Shown piece by piece: positions 37,277-46,790 of a stretch of 64,000 nt of DNA (positions within the stretch are counted from its first letter, which is position 1; each line of letters starts with the position of its first letter). The stretch is from assembly GCF_016714285.1 (NCBI RefSeq), contig NZ_JADJNN010000017.1:1-64000 (forward strand), written 5' to 3'. This DNA is from Nannocystis sp. Its GTDB lineage: Bacteria; Myxococcota_A; Polyangia; Nannocystales; Nannocystaceae. The translations under genes and the position numbers were made by a program. A model generated the notes under the pieces. It searched no databases and was not told where the DNA came from. It saw nothing but the letters and a program-made list of their open reading frames with translations.

Positions 37277-37891
37277 TTATGGGAAGAGCGGGCACATCTG
37301 GGTGTTGGGGTCGGGCTTGATGCACTTGTTCATGCAGTCCGGGATCCCGCACGGATAGCAGCACAGCAGGCCAGGCGCGCAGCCGTCCGGGGCGTCCTGA
37401 CAGACCTCGCCCTCGCCGAGCCCGCCGCCACCGGTTGTGCCGGTGCCGGTGGTGGTGTCGGTGTCGGTACCTGTGTCGGTCGCGGTGCCGGTGCCGGTTA
37501 CGTCGGTGGTGCCGGTGCCGGTGCCGTTTGTGTCGGTGGCCGTCGCGCTGGGGTCCGTGGTCGTGACTTCGGTGGCGGTCGCGCTGGCGTCGGTGGTCGG
37601 GGTGTCGGTGGTCGGGGTGTCGGTGCCGCTTATGCTCTCGCTGCCGGTCGGGGTAGTCGCGCTGGGGTCGGTGGTGGTCGGGTTGTCGGTGGTCGCGTTG
37701 CCGGTGTCCGGACCATTACTATTGGTATTCTGCCCCGTATCGTTATCACTACCCAGCAGAATACAGCCGCTGCTCAACATAGCGCCGAGCGCGAGCCCCC
37801 AGGCTTTGCGAGCGAGGCGCGCGGGGATCCATGAGTGCGCGTGGGCGCAGGAATTGCCGATAGATATCTCGCTCGATGAATTGTGCTTCAT
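37277..37891 (-). CDS. Thr/Asp/Gly-rich lipoprotein with conserved Cys-rich tail (copy 2)
   Basis: 204 residues from ATG 37891. The signal (MKHNSSSEISIGNSCAHAH..., lipobox LSSGC), the first mature residues ILLGSDNDTGQNT and the Cys tail are almost identical to the protein at 34543-35139, while the Thr/Pro/Asp linker differs in length and sequence. Upstream DNA is also shared with copy 1 (a CAATTGCTCG core and CTTCGCGGACC), so the promoter was duplicated with the gene. It is divergent from the DUF4215 repeat gene. Confidence 0.75.
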   Translation of the reverse strand: MKHNSSSEISIGNSCAHAHSWIPARLARKAWGLALGAMLSSGCILLGSDNDTGQNTNSNGPDTGNATTDNPTTTDPSATTPTGSESISGTDTPTTDTPTTDASATATEVTTTDPSATATDTNGTGTGTTDVTGTGTATDTGTDTDTTTGTGTTGGGGLGEGEVCQDAPDGCAPGLLCCYPCGIPDCMNKCIKPDPNTQMCPLFP

Positions 37892-38051
37892 AACCGATAC
37901 TCCTTCGCTACCGCCATGTTGTACGGCAATCGGGGCGATCTGAGAAGGCAATTGCTCGTGCCGCCCGTGACACTTCCACCTTCGCGGACCTGGGCCGCAC
38001 AGAGCCCCTGGTGGCGGCGCGGCGCGGCCAGGGGGTGGGAGGCCACGGGCC

Positions 38052-38070
38052 TGTAAGGGCGCGTAATGAT
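38052..38070 (+). promoter_or_regulatory. GTAAT double box before the repeat lipoprotein gene
   Basis: TGTAAGGGCGCGTAATGAT has two GTAA half-sites 10 bp apart (the first degenerate). CTACC follows 24 bp later. The start codon is 113 bp downstream. Confidence 0.6.
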
Positions 38071-38182
38071 CATGGCGACGGCGCCCGACGCTACCAGGAC
38101 ATCGAAGGTCGAGGCCGCCAGCGGCGGTCGCTCGAAACCTCCAACCAGTATTCACGCTCTCCGAGCAAAAGGTAGCAGTGTC

Positions 38183-39156
38183 ATGAATATCCGCACCCTC
38201 GTCATCTCCCTCCTTTGCCCCCTCTTTGCCGTCGCCTGCGATATCGATGACGGCACCATCTCCGAGCGCGAGCTCGACGCGGCCTTTGACGACGAGCTCG
38301 CCGAGGAGCTCGCCGACGACTGCGAGGGTCCCGCGTGCGAGTTCGCCGCGTTCACCTGCGGCGACGGGGAGCTGAACGCCGGTGAGCAGTGCGACGACGG
38401 CAACGGCGAGGCGGGCGACGGCTGCGAGGCCTGCCGCATCCGCCCGGTCAACGATATCTTCACCAACGACGGCGCGCCCGCGGGCGACGATTGCGAGGCC
38501 CCGGGTGCGTGCTGGCGGCGTTCACGTGCGGCGACGGGGAGCTGAACGCCGGTGAGCAGTGCGACGACGGCAACGGCGAGGCGGGCGACGGCTGCGAGGC
38601 CTGCCGCGTCCGCCCGGTCAACGATATCCTCACCAACGACGGCGCGCCCGCGGGCGACGATTGCGAGGGCCCCGCGTGCGAGCTGGCGGCGTTCACCTGC
38701 GGCGACGGGGAGCTGAACGCCGGGGAGCAGTGCGACGACGGCAACGGCGAGGCGGGCGACGGCTGCGAGGCCTGCCGCATCCGCCCGGTCAACGATATCT
38801 TCACCAACGACGGCGCGCCCGCGGGCGACGATTGCGAGGGCCCCGCGTGCGAGCTGGCGGCGTTCACCTGCGGCGACGGGGAGCTGAACGCCGGGGAGCA
38901 GTGCGACGACGGCAACGGCGAGGCGGGCGACGGCTGCGAGGCCTGCCGCATCCGCCCGGTCAACGATATCTTCGGTAGCAACGGCGCCCCCTCCGGCGAC
39001 GACTGCGAGGGCCCCGCGTGCGAGCTTGCCGCGTTCACCTGCGGCGACGGGGAGCTGAACGCCGGGGAGCAGTGCGACGACGGCAACGGCGACGCCGGCG
39101 ACGGCTGCGAGGCCTGCCGCATCCGCCCGGTCACCGATATCTTCGGCACGCCCTGA
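38183..39156 (+). CDS. lipoprotein of five DUF4215-like repeats, frameshifted after repeat one
   Basis: ATG 38183 with AAAAGGTAG upstream. The signal is SLLCPLFAVAC with an acidic first segment. Then a 57-residue unit (TCGDGELNAGEQCDDGN...GDGCEACRIRPV, then a linker) repeats five times, with Cys spacing as in DUF4215/myxo-disulfide repeats. Units two to five are spaced 171 bp apart; the first interval is 170 bp, so the frame breaks near 38490-38510 where GAGGGCCCCGCGTGCGAG reads GAGGCCCCGGGTGCGT. Read through the break, the protein is about 324 residues. Unequal recombination or assembly error could explain the missing base. Confidence 0.7.
38351..39140 (+). repeat. 171-bp tandem repeats, five units
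   Basis: Near-identical units begin with TTCACCTGCGG (TTCACGTGCGG in the second) at 38351, 38521, 38692, 38863 and 39034. The first spacing is 170 bp and the others are 171 bp. The lower number marks the frameshift. Confidence 0.85.
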
Positions 39157-39191
39157 ATCGCCGAGACCGCCAACCAACAGCGCACAACCGT

Positions 39192-39235
39192 CGGCCCCAC
39201 GAGGTGCTTCTCCGGAAGCGACGCTCGTGGGGCCG
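39192..39235 (+). terminator. terminator hairpin after the repeat gene
   Basis: CGGCCCCACGAG pairs perfectly with CTCGTGGGGCCG (12 bp), and an inner GCTTC/GAAGC stem fills the loop. Confidence 0.7.
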
Positions 39236-39257
39236 ATGTCCGTGACAGGCCCGGCAG

Positions 39258-39425
39258 GTGGCACCACACGCCGAGGGCCTCAAGGCCATCCAGGGCGGCG
39301 ACCAGTCCGGCAAGACCCGCGCCCTCGAGGCTCTCAGGCGCGCCGACTCCGCCCTCCCCGGCGACCCGGACCTGGCGGAGCTCCGCGCCGCCCCCGAGGC
39401 GCTGCAAGGGCTCGTGGACCTGTAA
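39258..39425 (+). pseudogene. C-terminal remnant of a second VWA lipoprotein gene
   Basis: The frame reads HAEGLKAIQGGDQSGKTRALEAL..., close to the end of the VWA protein encoded at 35474-37126 (AEGLKAIQSGDPAGKTRALEAL), then LPGDPDLAELRA and a stop at 39425. Nothing of the VWA or signal part remains. It indicates that a VWA-lipoprotein cassette was once duplicated and then deleted. The next GTAAT box begins inside its last codons. Confidence 0.7.
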
Positions 39426-39440
39426 TCGCCTGTAATCGGC
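39421..39440 (+). promoter_or_regulatory. GTAAT double box before the LamG/barrel gene
   Basis: TGTAATCGCCTGTAATCGGC has two TGTAATCG half-sites 10 bp apart. CTACC follows 25 bp later and the start codon 88 bp later. Confidence 0.7.
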
Positions 39441-39527
39441 CGCCTCGTCGGCACTCGACGCTACCCGATCACGGACCTCGACGACGGGGCCCGCACCACA
39501 CACCACTCGCAAGAACGGTAGCATTCC

Positions 39528-41450
39528 ATGACCCGCACAATTATCAGCCCGCTCACCCTGTCCCTGCTTTGTCCGCTTCTGGCGTTCGCGTGCGATATCG
39601 AGGACATGGCCGACGCCGACCACCTCGACCACCTCGACGATCTCGACGAGGCCGTCAACGGGGCCGAAGCTGCCGCAGCCAGCCCCACACCCGGACCAAA
39701 TCCAATGGCGCTCAGCGGCCAGTGCAATGGCATCAACTGCGCACAGACGTCCGTGGAGGAGTGGGTCAGCGAAGTGGAGGCAGATCAGCCCCGGAATTGG
39801 TGGCGCTTTGATAGTGAGATGGCCGATGACTTCGGCTACCATCCGTTTGACGGCGACCTCCTCAACGGCGCCGTCATCGAGCTCGGTACGCCGTTCGGGA
39901 ACGCGGTGAAACTCGGGACGACCCCGTGGTCGTGCGTCCATATCGGCGACATCGAGACACTTCAGAAGCCCTGGACGGTCGAGGCCATCTTCGCGGCGGA
40001 CGGCACCGGAGCCACCGGGAACCCCTCGACCTCGGTGCTCGTCGGTCCGGTCTCCGGCTCTGTGGCGCCCGGCACGCTCAAGGCGGAGACCTGGGACAAC
40101 TCGGGCAAGATGGGATATACGACCCCGTGGGACACCACCTTCACCTCCCCCGCCGCGGCCACTCCGACCACCTTCAAGCACGTGGTCTTTGTCGGCACTG
40201 TGGATGGCATGAAGCTCTATGTGAACGGAGCACTCGTCGGCCAGAACCCTGCGACCATGGACCTCGCCCTCGGCGGCATCGGCGGAGTCTCGTGCGAGGT
40301 CGGCTGGGCCCCGGGCGGCGTGTTCGGCGGCCTCATCGACGAGATGGTGGTCTACGAGGGCGAGCTCGGCGTGGAGCGGATCGCGGCCCATTTTGCCGCT
40401 GCCAAGAGCGTGCTCGAGTACGAGTATGACTGTGGTAATAGTGTTGTTGAGGGCGTGGAGGAGTGCGACGATGGTAACACCGATAACACCGACCGCTGCT
40501 CCAACACCTGCCAGGTCCAGGCCTGCCCTCAGGGTGCGCCGGTGCGGGCCATGTGGGTATGGAACGACTACACCAACATCGCCAACGACCCCACCGAGAT
40601 CAAGGATCTCCTCGACTTCTCCCGGTCGAAGGCGGTGAACCGGCTGTTCTTCGACGTCTACGACCTCGAGGCGGGCGGCTTCATGACTGCAACGCCCGCG
40701 GGCAAGGCGACGCTCGCCACGTTCATCGCCAGCGCCGACGCACGCTGCCTCGAAGTGGAACTCCTCATCGGCCCGAAGAAGGACGGCGATAAGTTCCCCG
40801 CGTCGATGACGGGGTGGATGGACAGCGGTGGCAATGTCAACGTGGCAGTCGCCGTCGTCGCGGAGGCAGTCACCTTTACCCAGAATCTCCAGGGCCGAAA
40901 GCCCGTCGGGATCCACCTGGACCTCGAGCCCAGTCACGCGTCCGACTGGGACAAGAATGCTACTGAGACAAAGAAGCAGGAAATCTACGGACGCCTCATC
41001 GATCGTCTCTACACGATCGCCGATGCCTTCGCCCCCAACGACCCGGAATTCCGGTTGAACGCCGACGCCCCAGTCTCGCTGAACGAATGGATCACGCACG
41101 GCAACGGCCCCAATCAGAACGCCTACATGTACCTCCTCGACCGCCTCGACGTCACGTTCATGGACTACATCGACTTTGCGGGGGTACCAGGCCCGGGGGA
41201 CGGCCTCATCCCCTATGTGAGCGATGAGCTCGCATATGCACGTGACCACGTTCCAGGGCGCAAGATCATCGTCGGCGTGGAGACATTGCCGCCCATCGGG
41301 GATCTCGCCGATGAGAATACCTTCCACGAGGAGGGTGCGGATGCAATGAACTCGGCGCTGAATAGCGTGTCGAGCAGCTACGCCAACAATTCCGCGTTCA
41401 AGGGCGTCGCAATCCACTGCTACGAGACCTACCCCTCGCTCATGCAATGA
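39528..41450 (+). CDS. lipoprotein with LamG-like and TIM-barrel-like domains
   Basis: 640 residues. Signal LSLLCPLLAFAC. A LamG/concanavalin A-like domain spans about 85-305 (WRFDSEMADDFGYHPFDG, WTVEAIFAADGTG, KLYVNGALVGQN, GLIDEMVVYEGEL), then a DUF4215-type unit (CGNSVVEGVEECDDGN...CSNTC). The C-terminal barrel matches domain B of the protein at 31664: MWVWNDY, GIHLDLEPSH, TFMDYIDF and GVETLPP. LamG suggests carbohydrate or matrix binding and the barrel suggests hydrolysis; both are inferred. Possible start signal CGGTAG precedes the ATG. Confidence 0.8.
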   Translation: MTRTIISPLTLSLLCPLLAFACDIEDMADADHLDHLDDLDEAVNGAEAAAASPTPGPNPMALSGQCNGINCAQTSVEEWVSEVEADQPRNWWRFDSEMADDFGYHPFDGDLLNGAVIELGTPFGNAVKLGTTPWSCVHIGDIETLQKPWTVEAIFAADGTGATGNPSTSVLVGPVSGSVAPGTLKAETWDNSGKMGYTTPWDTTFTSPAAATPTTFKHVVFVGTVDGMKLYVNGALVGQNPATMDLALGGIGGVSCEVGWAPGGVFGGLIDEMVVYEGELGVERIAAHFAAAKSVLEYEYDCGNSVVEGVEECDDGNTDNTDRCSNTCQVQACPQGAPVRAMWVWNDYTNIANDPTEIKDLLDFSRSKAVNRLFFDVYDLEAGGFMTATPAGKATLATFIASADARCLEVELLIGPKKDGDKFPASMTGWMDSGGNVNVAVAVVAEAVTFTQNLQGRKPVGIHLDLEPSHASDWDKNATETKKQEIYGRLIDRLYTIADAFAPNDPEFRLNADAPVSLNEWITHGNGPNQNAYMYLLDRLDVTFMDYIDFAGVPGPGDGLIPYVSDELAYARDHVPGRKIIVGVETLPPIGDLADENTFHEEGADAMNSALNSVSSSYANNSAFKGVAIHCYETYPSLMQ

Positions 41451-41478
41451 CCGTAGGCTGACGCGCGGTCATTCGACA

Positions 41479-41514
41479 AGGGCGGCGTCTCCGGGATCCC
41501 GGAGGCGCCGCCCT
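41479..41514 (+). terminator. terminator hairpin after the LamG/barrel gene
   Basis: AGGGCGGCG pairs with CGCCGCCCT, and an inner CTCCGGG/CCCGGAG stem continues it, giving about 16 paired bases with a very short loop. Confidence 0.75.
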
Positions 41515-41539
41515 CTCGCGCGCGGGCCCGGGGCGCTCG

Positions 41540-41558
41540 TGTAATCCCGCGTAATGAC
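41540..41558 (+). promoter_or_regulatory. GTAAT double box before the spherulin-4 gene
   Basis: TGTAATCCCGCGTAATGAC has two GTAAT half-sites 10 bp apart. CTACC follows 25 bp later and the start codon 98 bp later. Confidence 0.7.
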
Positions 41559-41655
41559 CCGCTGCGCCGCTCCGCGGCGCTACCTAATCAACGAGGGCGC
41601 CACCCGCGAGCACGACGCTCCGGGGGCCCACCGCCCTCAGCAAAGGTAGTTTCTC

Positions 41656-43518
41656 ATGCTTCGCAACACCACGGCCCTCGCTCTCCTCTGCCCCCTCCTC
41701 GCGCTCGGTTGCGACGCCGACCCTGGACCCGACACGGCCTCGACCGACGGGCCCGAGTTGGCTCCGGCCGACGAGAGCTCCGGGGCGGACGAGGAGCCGT
41801 CCAGCTCGCTTGGCGGCGACGACTCGCTCGGGAGCGACGAATGTGTCGACGAATCGTGCGAGCAATACGCCTGCGGCGCCGTCTGCTCGAGCACCTCGGT
41901 CAGCTTCCTCGCGTGCTCAGCGGCCAACCAGTGGGCGCAGGACCAGGATGACCTCGCGCAGACATTCACCACCTGCGGCGCCTTCACGCTCACCGCAGTG
42001 AAGCTGCCGATGTTCCGCTGCTCGGCCAACGGTGACGTCCAGCTCAAGCTCTCGCTGCGCACGGTGACGAACAACCAGCCGGGGGCCACGGTGCTCGCAC
42101 AATCCGACGTGATCCCGCCGGGCGGCGTCCATGACGACTGTCAGGGCCCCACCTACGACTTCCAGGACGTGACCTTCTCCTTCGCCAGCAAGCCGCAGCT
42201 GGCCGCCGGGACCTACGCGCTCGTGCTCGAGACATCCCCGGTGCCGCCGGCGACCAGCTCGTATGGCTCGGTGTTTTGGCAGCGCAGCCACGACTTCGCC
42301 CCGAACCCCTACGCGGGCGGCACCTACTGGCATCGCTACCAGTGGGGCAACAACCCGCCGCAGGCGTGGACGGGCAACAACAACTACGACCTGAGCTTCT
42401 CGTTGCAGTCCCTGTGCGGCGATGACGTGCTCGATTCGGGCGAGCAGTGCGACAACGGCGGGAGCAACGGGAACAACGCCGCCTGCAAGCTCAATTGCAC
42501 GACCAACGTGTGCGGCGACGGCTTCAAGGGCCCGGGCGAGCAATGCGACCTCGGCGGGAGCAACGCGAACACCGCCGGCTGCAAGAGCGACTGCACAATG
42601 AACGTGTGCGGGGACGGCTTCAAGGGCCCGAATGAGGTGTGCGACGACGGCAACACCGTCGGGGGCGACCTATGCTCCAGCAGTTGCAGCGAGAAGATGC
42701 GGCTGGCGATCCCGTCGTACATCAATCCCGACCTCGACAGCGATCCATCACAATGGAGTACGCTGCTCGCCAACACTGCCCCCGGCGACATCGTCATGAT
42801 CAACCCGGCGGACGGTCAGGACGGCGAATTTGGTCAGGAGTGGCTTGATGCGACGGTCCAGGCCAGGGACCAGGGCAAGATTGTCCTCGCCTACGTCTCC
42901 ACGCGCTGGGGCGCCCGTTACTTTGACCGGAACGACTGCTTGGCGAGGAACGAGGGGCCGAGTGAGAACTGCCAGATGGACAGCGGGACGTACACCTTCC
43001 TCCTCGACGGCGAGGTCGAGACGGAGACGACGCAGTACATCCAGGCCGACATCGACAATTACTACAGCTGGTATTCGCCCTCCGGGATCTTCCTGGATGA
43101 GGGTCCGACCGTCTGGGAAGACACGATCGACGGGGTCACGCAAGCGAAGTGCCAGGATGTCGAGGCCCACTATGCATGGCTCGCCAACTATGTGCGTGAG
43201 CACGACGGTGGCGCGACCGTGGCCATCAATCCGGGCACCAAGACCTGTGAGAGCTACCTCGATTACTTCGATATCATCGCCAACTTCGAGGGCAGCGCCA
43301 GCACGTACCTGAACAGCTGGGCGGACTATACTCAGAGCTGGCCGGCGAACTACCCGGCGAGTCGCTTCTGGCACATCGTTCACAGCGCTCCGGCGGCCCA
43401 GCTCGACAGCATCATCACCAAGGCGGGCCAGCGCAATGCGGGGTGGGTCGATGTCACGGACCACGACTATGGTGCTTTGCCCAGTTACCTCGCGGCCGAG
43501 GCCGCGAAGCTGCACTGA
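41656..43518 (+). CDS. lipoprotein with DUF4215 repeats and a spherulin-4 (GH135-like) domain
   Basis: 620 residues. Lipobox LLALGC after ALLCPL, with AAAGGTAG before the ATG. A beta-sandwich-like region follows (AQTFTTCGAFTLTAVKLPM, YALVLETSPVPP), then three Cys-rich DUF4215-like units (CGDDVLDSGEQCDNG, CGDGFKGPGEQCDLG, CGDGFKGPNEVCDDG). The C-terminus (about 350-620) matches spherulation-specific family 4: AIPSYINP, VMINPADGQDG, VLAYVSTRWGAR, YYSWYSPSGIFLDEG, INPGTKTCESYLDYFDIIANFEGS. Members related to Sph3 (GH135) cut galactosaminogalactan, so it may act on cyst or matrix polysaccharide (inference). The gene converges on the kinase pseudogene. Confidence 0.85.
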   Translation: MLRNTTALALLCPLLALGCDADPGPDTASTDGPELAPADESSGADEEPSSSLGGDDSLGSDECVDESCEQYACGAVCSSTSVSFLACSAANQWAQDQDDLAQTFTTCGAFTLTAVKLPMFRCSANGDVQLKLSLRTVTNNQPGATVLAQSDVIPPGGVHDDCQGPTYDFQDVTFSFASKPQLAAGTYALVLETSPVPPATSSYGSVFWQRSHDFAPNPYAGGTYWHRYQWGNNPPQAWTGNNNYDLSFSLQSLCGDDVLDSGEQCDNGGSNGNNAACKLNCTTNVCGDGFKGPGEQCDLGGSNANTAGCKSDCTMNVCGDGFKGPNEVCDDGNTVGGDLCSSSCSEKMRLAIPSYINPDLDSDPSQWSTLLANTAPGDIVMINPADGQDGEFGQEWLDATVQARDQGKIVLAYVSTRWGARYFDRNDCLARNEGPSENCQMDSGTYTFLLDGEVETETTQYIQADIDNYYSWYSPSGIFLDEGPTVWEDTIDGVTQAKCQDVEAHYAWLANYVREHDGGATVAINPGTKTCESYLDYFDIIANFEGSASTYLNSWADYTQSWPANYPASRFWHIVHSAPAAQLDSIITKAGQRNAGWVDVTDHDYGALPSYLAAEAAKLH

Positions 43519-43523
43519 GCCGA

Positions 43524-46500
43524 TTACCGCTGCAGCCACGCCTCCACGGCCGCCAGCTCGCTCTGGCGCGCCGGCCCCGCGGCGCGAAGCGCCTCGGCGG
43601 CTTGCATTGCCAGTTCGCGGGCGCGGTCCAGGTCGCGGCCGCGTCCGGCGGGGCTGTCATGGAGCGCCCGGGCCAGGTCGAACATTGCGGCGCCGAGCTT
43701 GTCGCCGCGGTGGCCTGGTCGCTGGCGGATCTGCAGCGCTCGCTCGAGCAGCGGGACGGCCTCCTCGGGGTTTCCGCGGCGGGTGGCGACGGCGGCCAGG
43801 CTGGTGAGGGCGTCGGCGACCTCGGGCACGTCGGGGCCGAGGTTGGTCTCCCATACGGTCAGGGCCTCGTTGAGGCGGGCAGTGGCCTCCGCGGGGGCGC
43901 CGGCTTCGAGCTGGGCCCGGCCGAGGATATACAGGGACAACGCCGTCACCGGGTGTTGCGCGCCCTTGGTCCGCAGCGAGATGGCCAGCGCGCGGTCGGC
44001 CAGCAGCTGCGCTGCCTCGGGGTCGTGGGGGAGCTGGATGAGGGCGAGGGCGTTGAGGAAGTTTGCGACCTCGGGGTGCTCCGCGCCGAGCACGCTCTCG
44101 GCGGTCGAGAGCGCCTCGCGGGCGAGGGTGATGGCCTCGTCGTTCGCGCCCAGGGCGTCGCGGACGGCTGCGAGGCTCTGGAGGGACAATGCGACGTCGA
44201 GGTGGTGCGCCCCGAATTTCCCGCGGCGGATCATGAGCCCCTTCTCGAGCAGCAATTGCGCCTCCTCGTGGTCGCCCAGCGCGTGGCTGAGCACGCCGAG
44301 GTTATTGTAGATACTCGCCATCCCCGGGTGTCCGGGGGTCAGGACGCGCTCGCGGATCGCGAACGCCCGCTTGAACCGGGCCTTTGCGCCTTCGCTGTCG
44401 CCGCGGGTCAGGCGGACGAGGCCGAGGTTGGACAGCGTGGTGGCGACATCGCGGTGATCCGGGCCGAGGGCGGCCTCGCGGATCGCCAGGGCCTGCTCCA
44501 GCAGGTCCTGGGCCTCGCCGTAGGCGCCGCGGATGTATTGCAGGTAGCCGAGGTTATTGAGGGTAGTGGCGACCTCGATGTGCTGCGGGCCGAGGGCGGC
44601 GCGGCGGATCTTGAGCGCGCGTTCGAACGCAGATTGCGATTGTGGGTAGATGCCCTGCGTCAGGTACAGCAGGCCGAGGTTATTGAGGGTCGTGGCGACG
44701 CTCGGGTGATCGGGGCCGAGGGCGGCCTCACCGATCGCCAGGGCCCGCTCGTACGACGCCGACGCGGCGGCGTACGAGCCCAGCGCGCGCTGGACGACGG
44801 CGAGGTTATTGAGGGTGGTGGCGACCTCGGGGTGATCGGGGCCGAGCACCTCCTCGCGGATCGCCAGCGCCTGCTGATTGAACTGCAGCGCGTCCTCGAA
44901 GCCGCTCTGGGCGCTGTGGACCATCGCCAGGTTATTGAAGAGGCTGGCGCCGAGCAGGCCGCGCTCCTGCCCGAGGCGGCGGATCTGCACCTCGGCGGGC
45001 AGCGACCACAGCAGGCCCTCGGCGGGTCGGGCCTGGCCGACGCCGACGGTGCTGACGAGCTGGACAGCGGCCCGGGCGGCGATCTCATCCGCGCCGACGC
45101 CACCGGCGTCGAGGTAGACGCGCTTCAGGGCCGCCTCGCCGTGGTCACGCAGCTCCGCGTGGGCGGCGAGGTTGCCGACCATCGCGCGGGCCTCGATAGC
45201 GAGGGGACGATAGGCGAGCGCCTCGGCCGAGGTGAGCAGGGCCTCGGCGCGCACGAGCCCCTCCTCATAGCGGCCGGCGGCCAGGAGTCCCTGGATGCGC
45301 ATCATTTCGCGGCGGAGGGCCTCGACCTGCCGGCGTGCGCCGGGGCCGGACGGTGGTTCCGGGCGTCGCTCGAGGATCGCTCGCTCCGCGCAGGGGGCGA
45401 CCTGTTCGAGGCCAGCGATGGCCGGGAGGACCAGCTGCACGTCGGTCGCGGTGCTGTCGCCGAGGACCTCGAGCAGTCCGGCGAGGGCGTCGCGGCGCTC
45501 GTCGAGGCAAGCGGTCGAGAGTGCATACAATGCCGGCGAGCGGGTGTCGTCGACCTGCGCCTCGCGGCAGACCTGGGTCCGCATCTCCGACCAGGAAGCG
45601 GTCCAGCGGTCGATCTGCGGCCCGGCCTTTTCGTAGGTGCTGCCCGCATAGCTGACCTCGGTGGCGAGCAGCGTCGCCCGCAGGGCGGCCTTGGCCTCGT
45701 CGTTCCACACGGCCGCGATCTCGGCGCCATGCGATTCACACTCGGCGATACGCTGGGTGCGCAGGCCGAGGATGACGGCGACGACGATGCCCACGGCGCC
45801 GACGCCGATCAGCACCCCTGCGGTCCGCTGGCGGGTCTGGCCGCGGGCGATCGCCGCGAGCAGGTCGTCCATCGTCGGGAAGCGGTGGGTCGGCGCGCGG
45901 GCGAGGCCGCGCTCGAGCACGCGGCGGAGGAATGCGGGCACCTTGCTGTTCCGGCGCGACAGCGCGTCGATCTCCCCGTTGGTGACCGAGTGCATGATCG
46001 CGTGCAGCGTCTTGCCCTTGAATGGTCGCTGGCCGTACAGCGCCTCCCACAGCGCGATGCAGAACGAGAACTGGTCGGTCCAGGCCTCGACCTGGGCGCC
46101 CTGCCACTGCTCGGGTGCCATGTATGCCGGGGTGCCGAGCAGCGTGCCCTCGCGGGTCAATCGTGGATCGGAGTGTACTTGCGAGTCGCTGGCCGGCGTA
46201 TCGTCGGCCAGGACCGCGGTCGGCTCGACCGCGCGGGCGAGGCCGAAGTCCATGACGCGGACGCGCCCGTCGCTGCCCACCATCATATTGTCGGGCTTGA
46301 AATCGCGGTGGATAAGGCCGGCCTTGTGCGCCGCGGCGAGGCCGCGACCGGCGGCGAGGAAGAGGTCGAGGATCTCCCGGACCGATCTGTTACGCTGCTG
46401 CGTCCACCGGGTGACGGTCATCCCCTCGATGAACTCCATGGCGATAAACACCTCGGCGCCGACGGTCCCGACATCGAACACGGACAGCGGGGCAGCGGCG

Positions 46501-46790
46501 GCCGGGCCTGCGGGTCGGCGGAAGTGACGTGGGGGTCCGGGCGCACACGGGCGACCTGCGTCAGCTCCGGGGGGAGGCGGCATAGACCGCCCCCATGCCG
46601 CCGGTGCCGAGCAGCGATAGGACGACGTAGCGGCCGACGAGCCCGCCGCGGGCGCGCAGGCCCGCGTCGCTGACCGGCGCGGAAAGGGTGTTCGAGGACC
46701 CACCCTCCGAGAGCGTGGCCGTCCGGGCGATGGCCAGGTCCGGGTCGTCACGCGCGTGCTCGTCGCACGGCCACCAGGCCTTGGTACCAT
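43524..46790 (-). pseudogene. Ser/Thr kinase - TPR gene with degraded kinase N-lobe
   Basis: The C-terminal 90% is intact in one frame: EFIEG, HRDFKPDNMM, DFGLARAV, GTPAYMAPEQW, a membrane span (VLIGVGAVGIVVAVILGL) and many kinesin-light-chain-type TPRs (NNLGLLYLTQG, ALAIREAALGPDH). The start is damaged. The glycine loop RYVVLSLLGTGGMGAVYAA is in another frame (about 46570-46640), then a stop, and the stretch that should hold the VAIK lysine and helix C is shortened and shifted (46490-46560). The intact frame opens at GTG 46862 inside integrase sequence. The kinase cannot bind ATP normally unless this is an assembly error. Confidence 0.7.

Noticed and set aside
38351..39140. Possible CRISPR-like direct repeats
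   Set aside because: Units are 171 bp, contiguous and coding; no short repeat-spacer pattern.
38460..41447. Minus-strand open frame (995 codons) over the lipoprotein genes
   Set aside because: Repeats mirror the DUF4215 units on the other strand; shadow.
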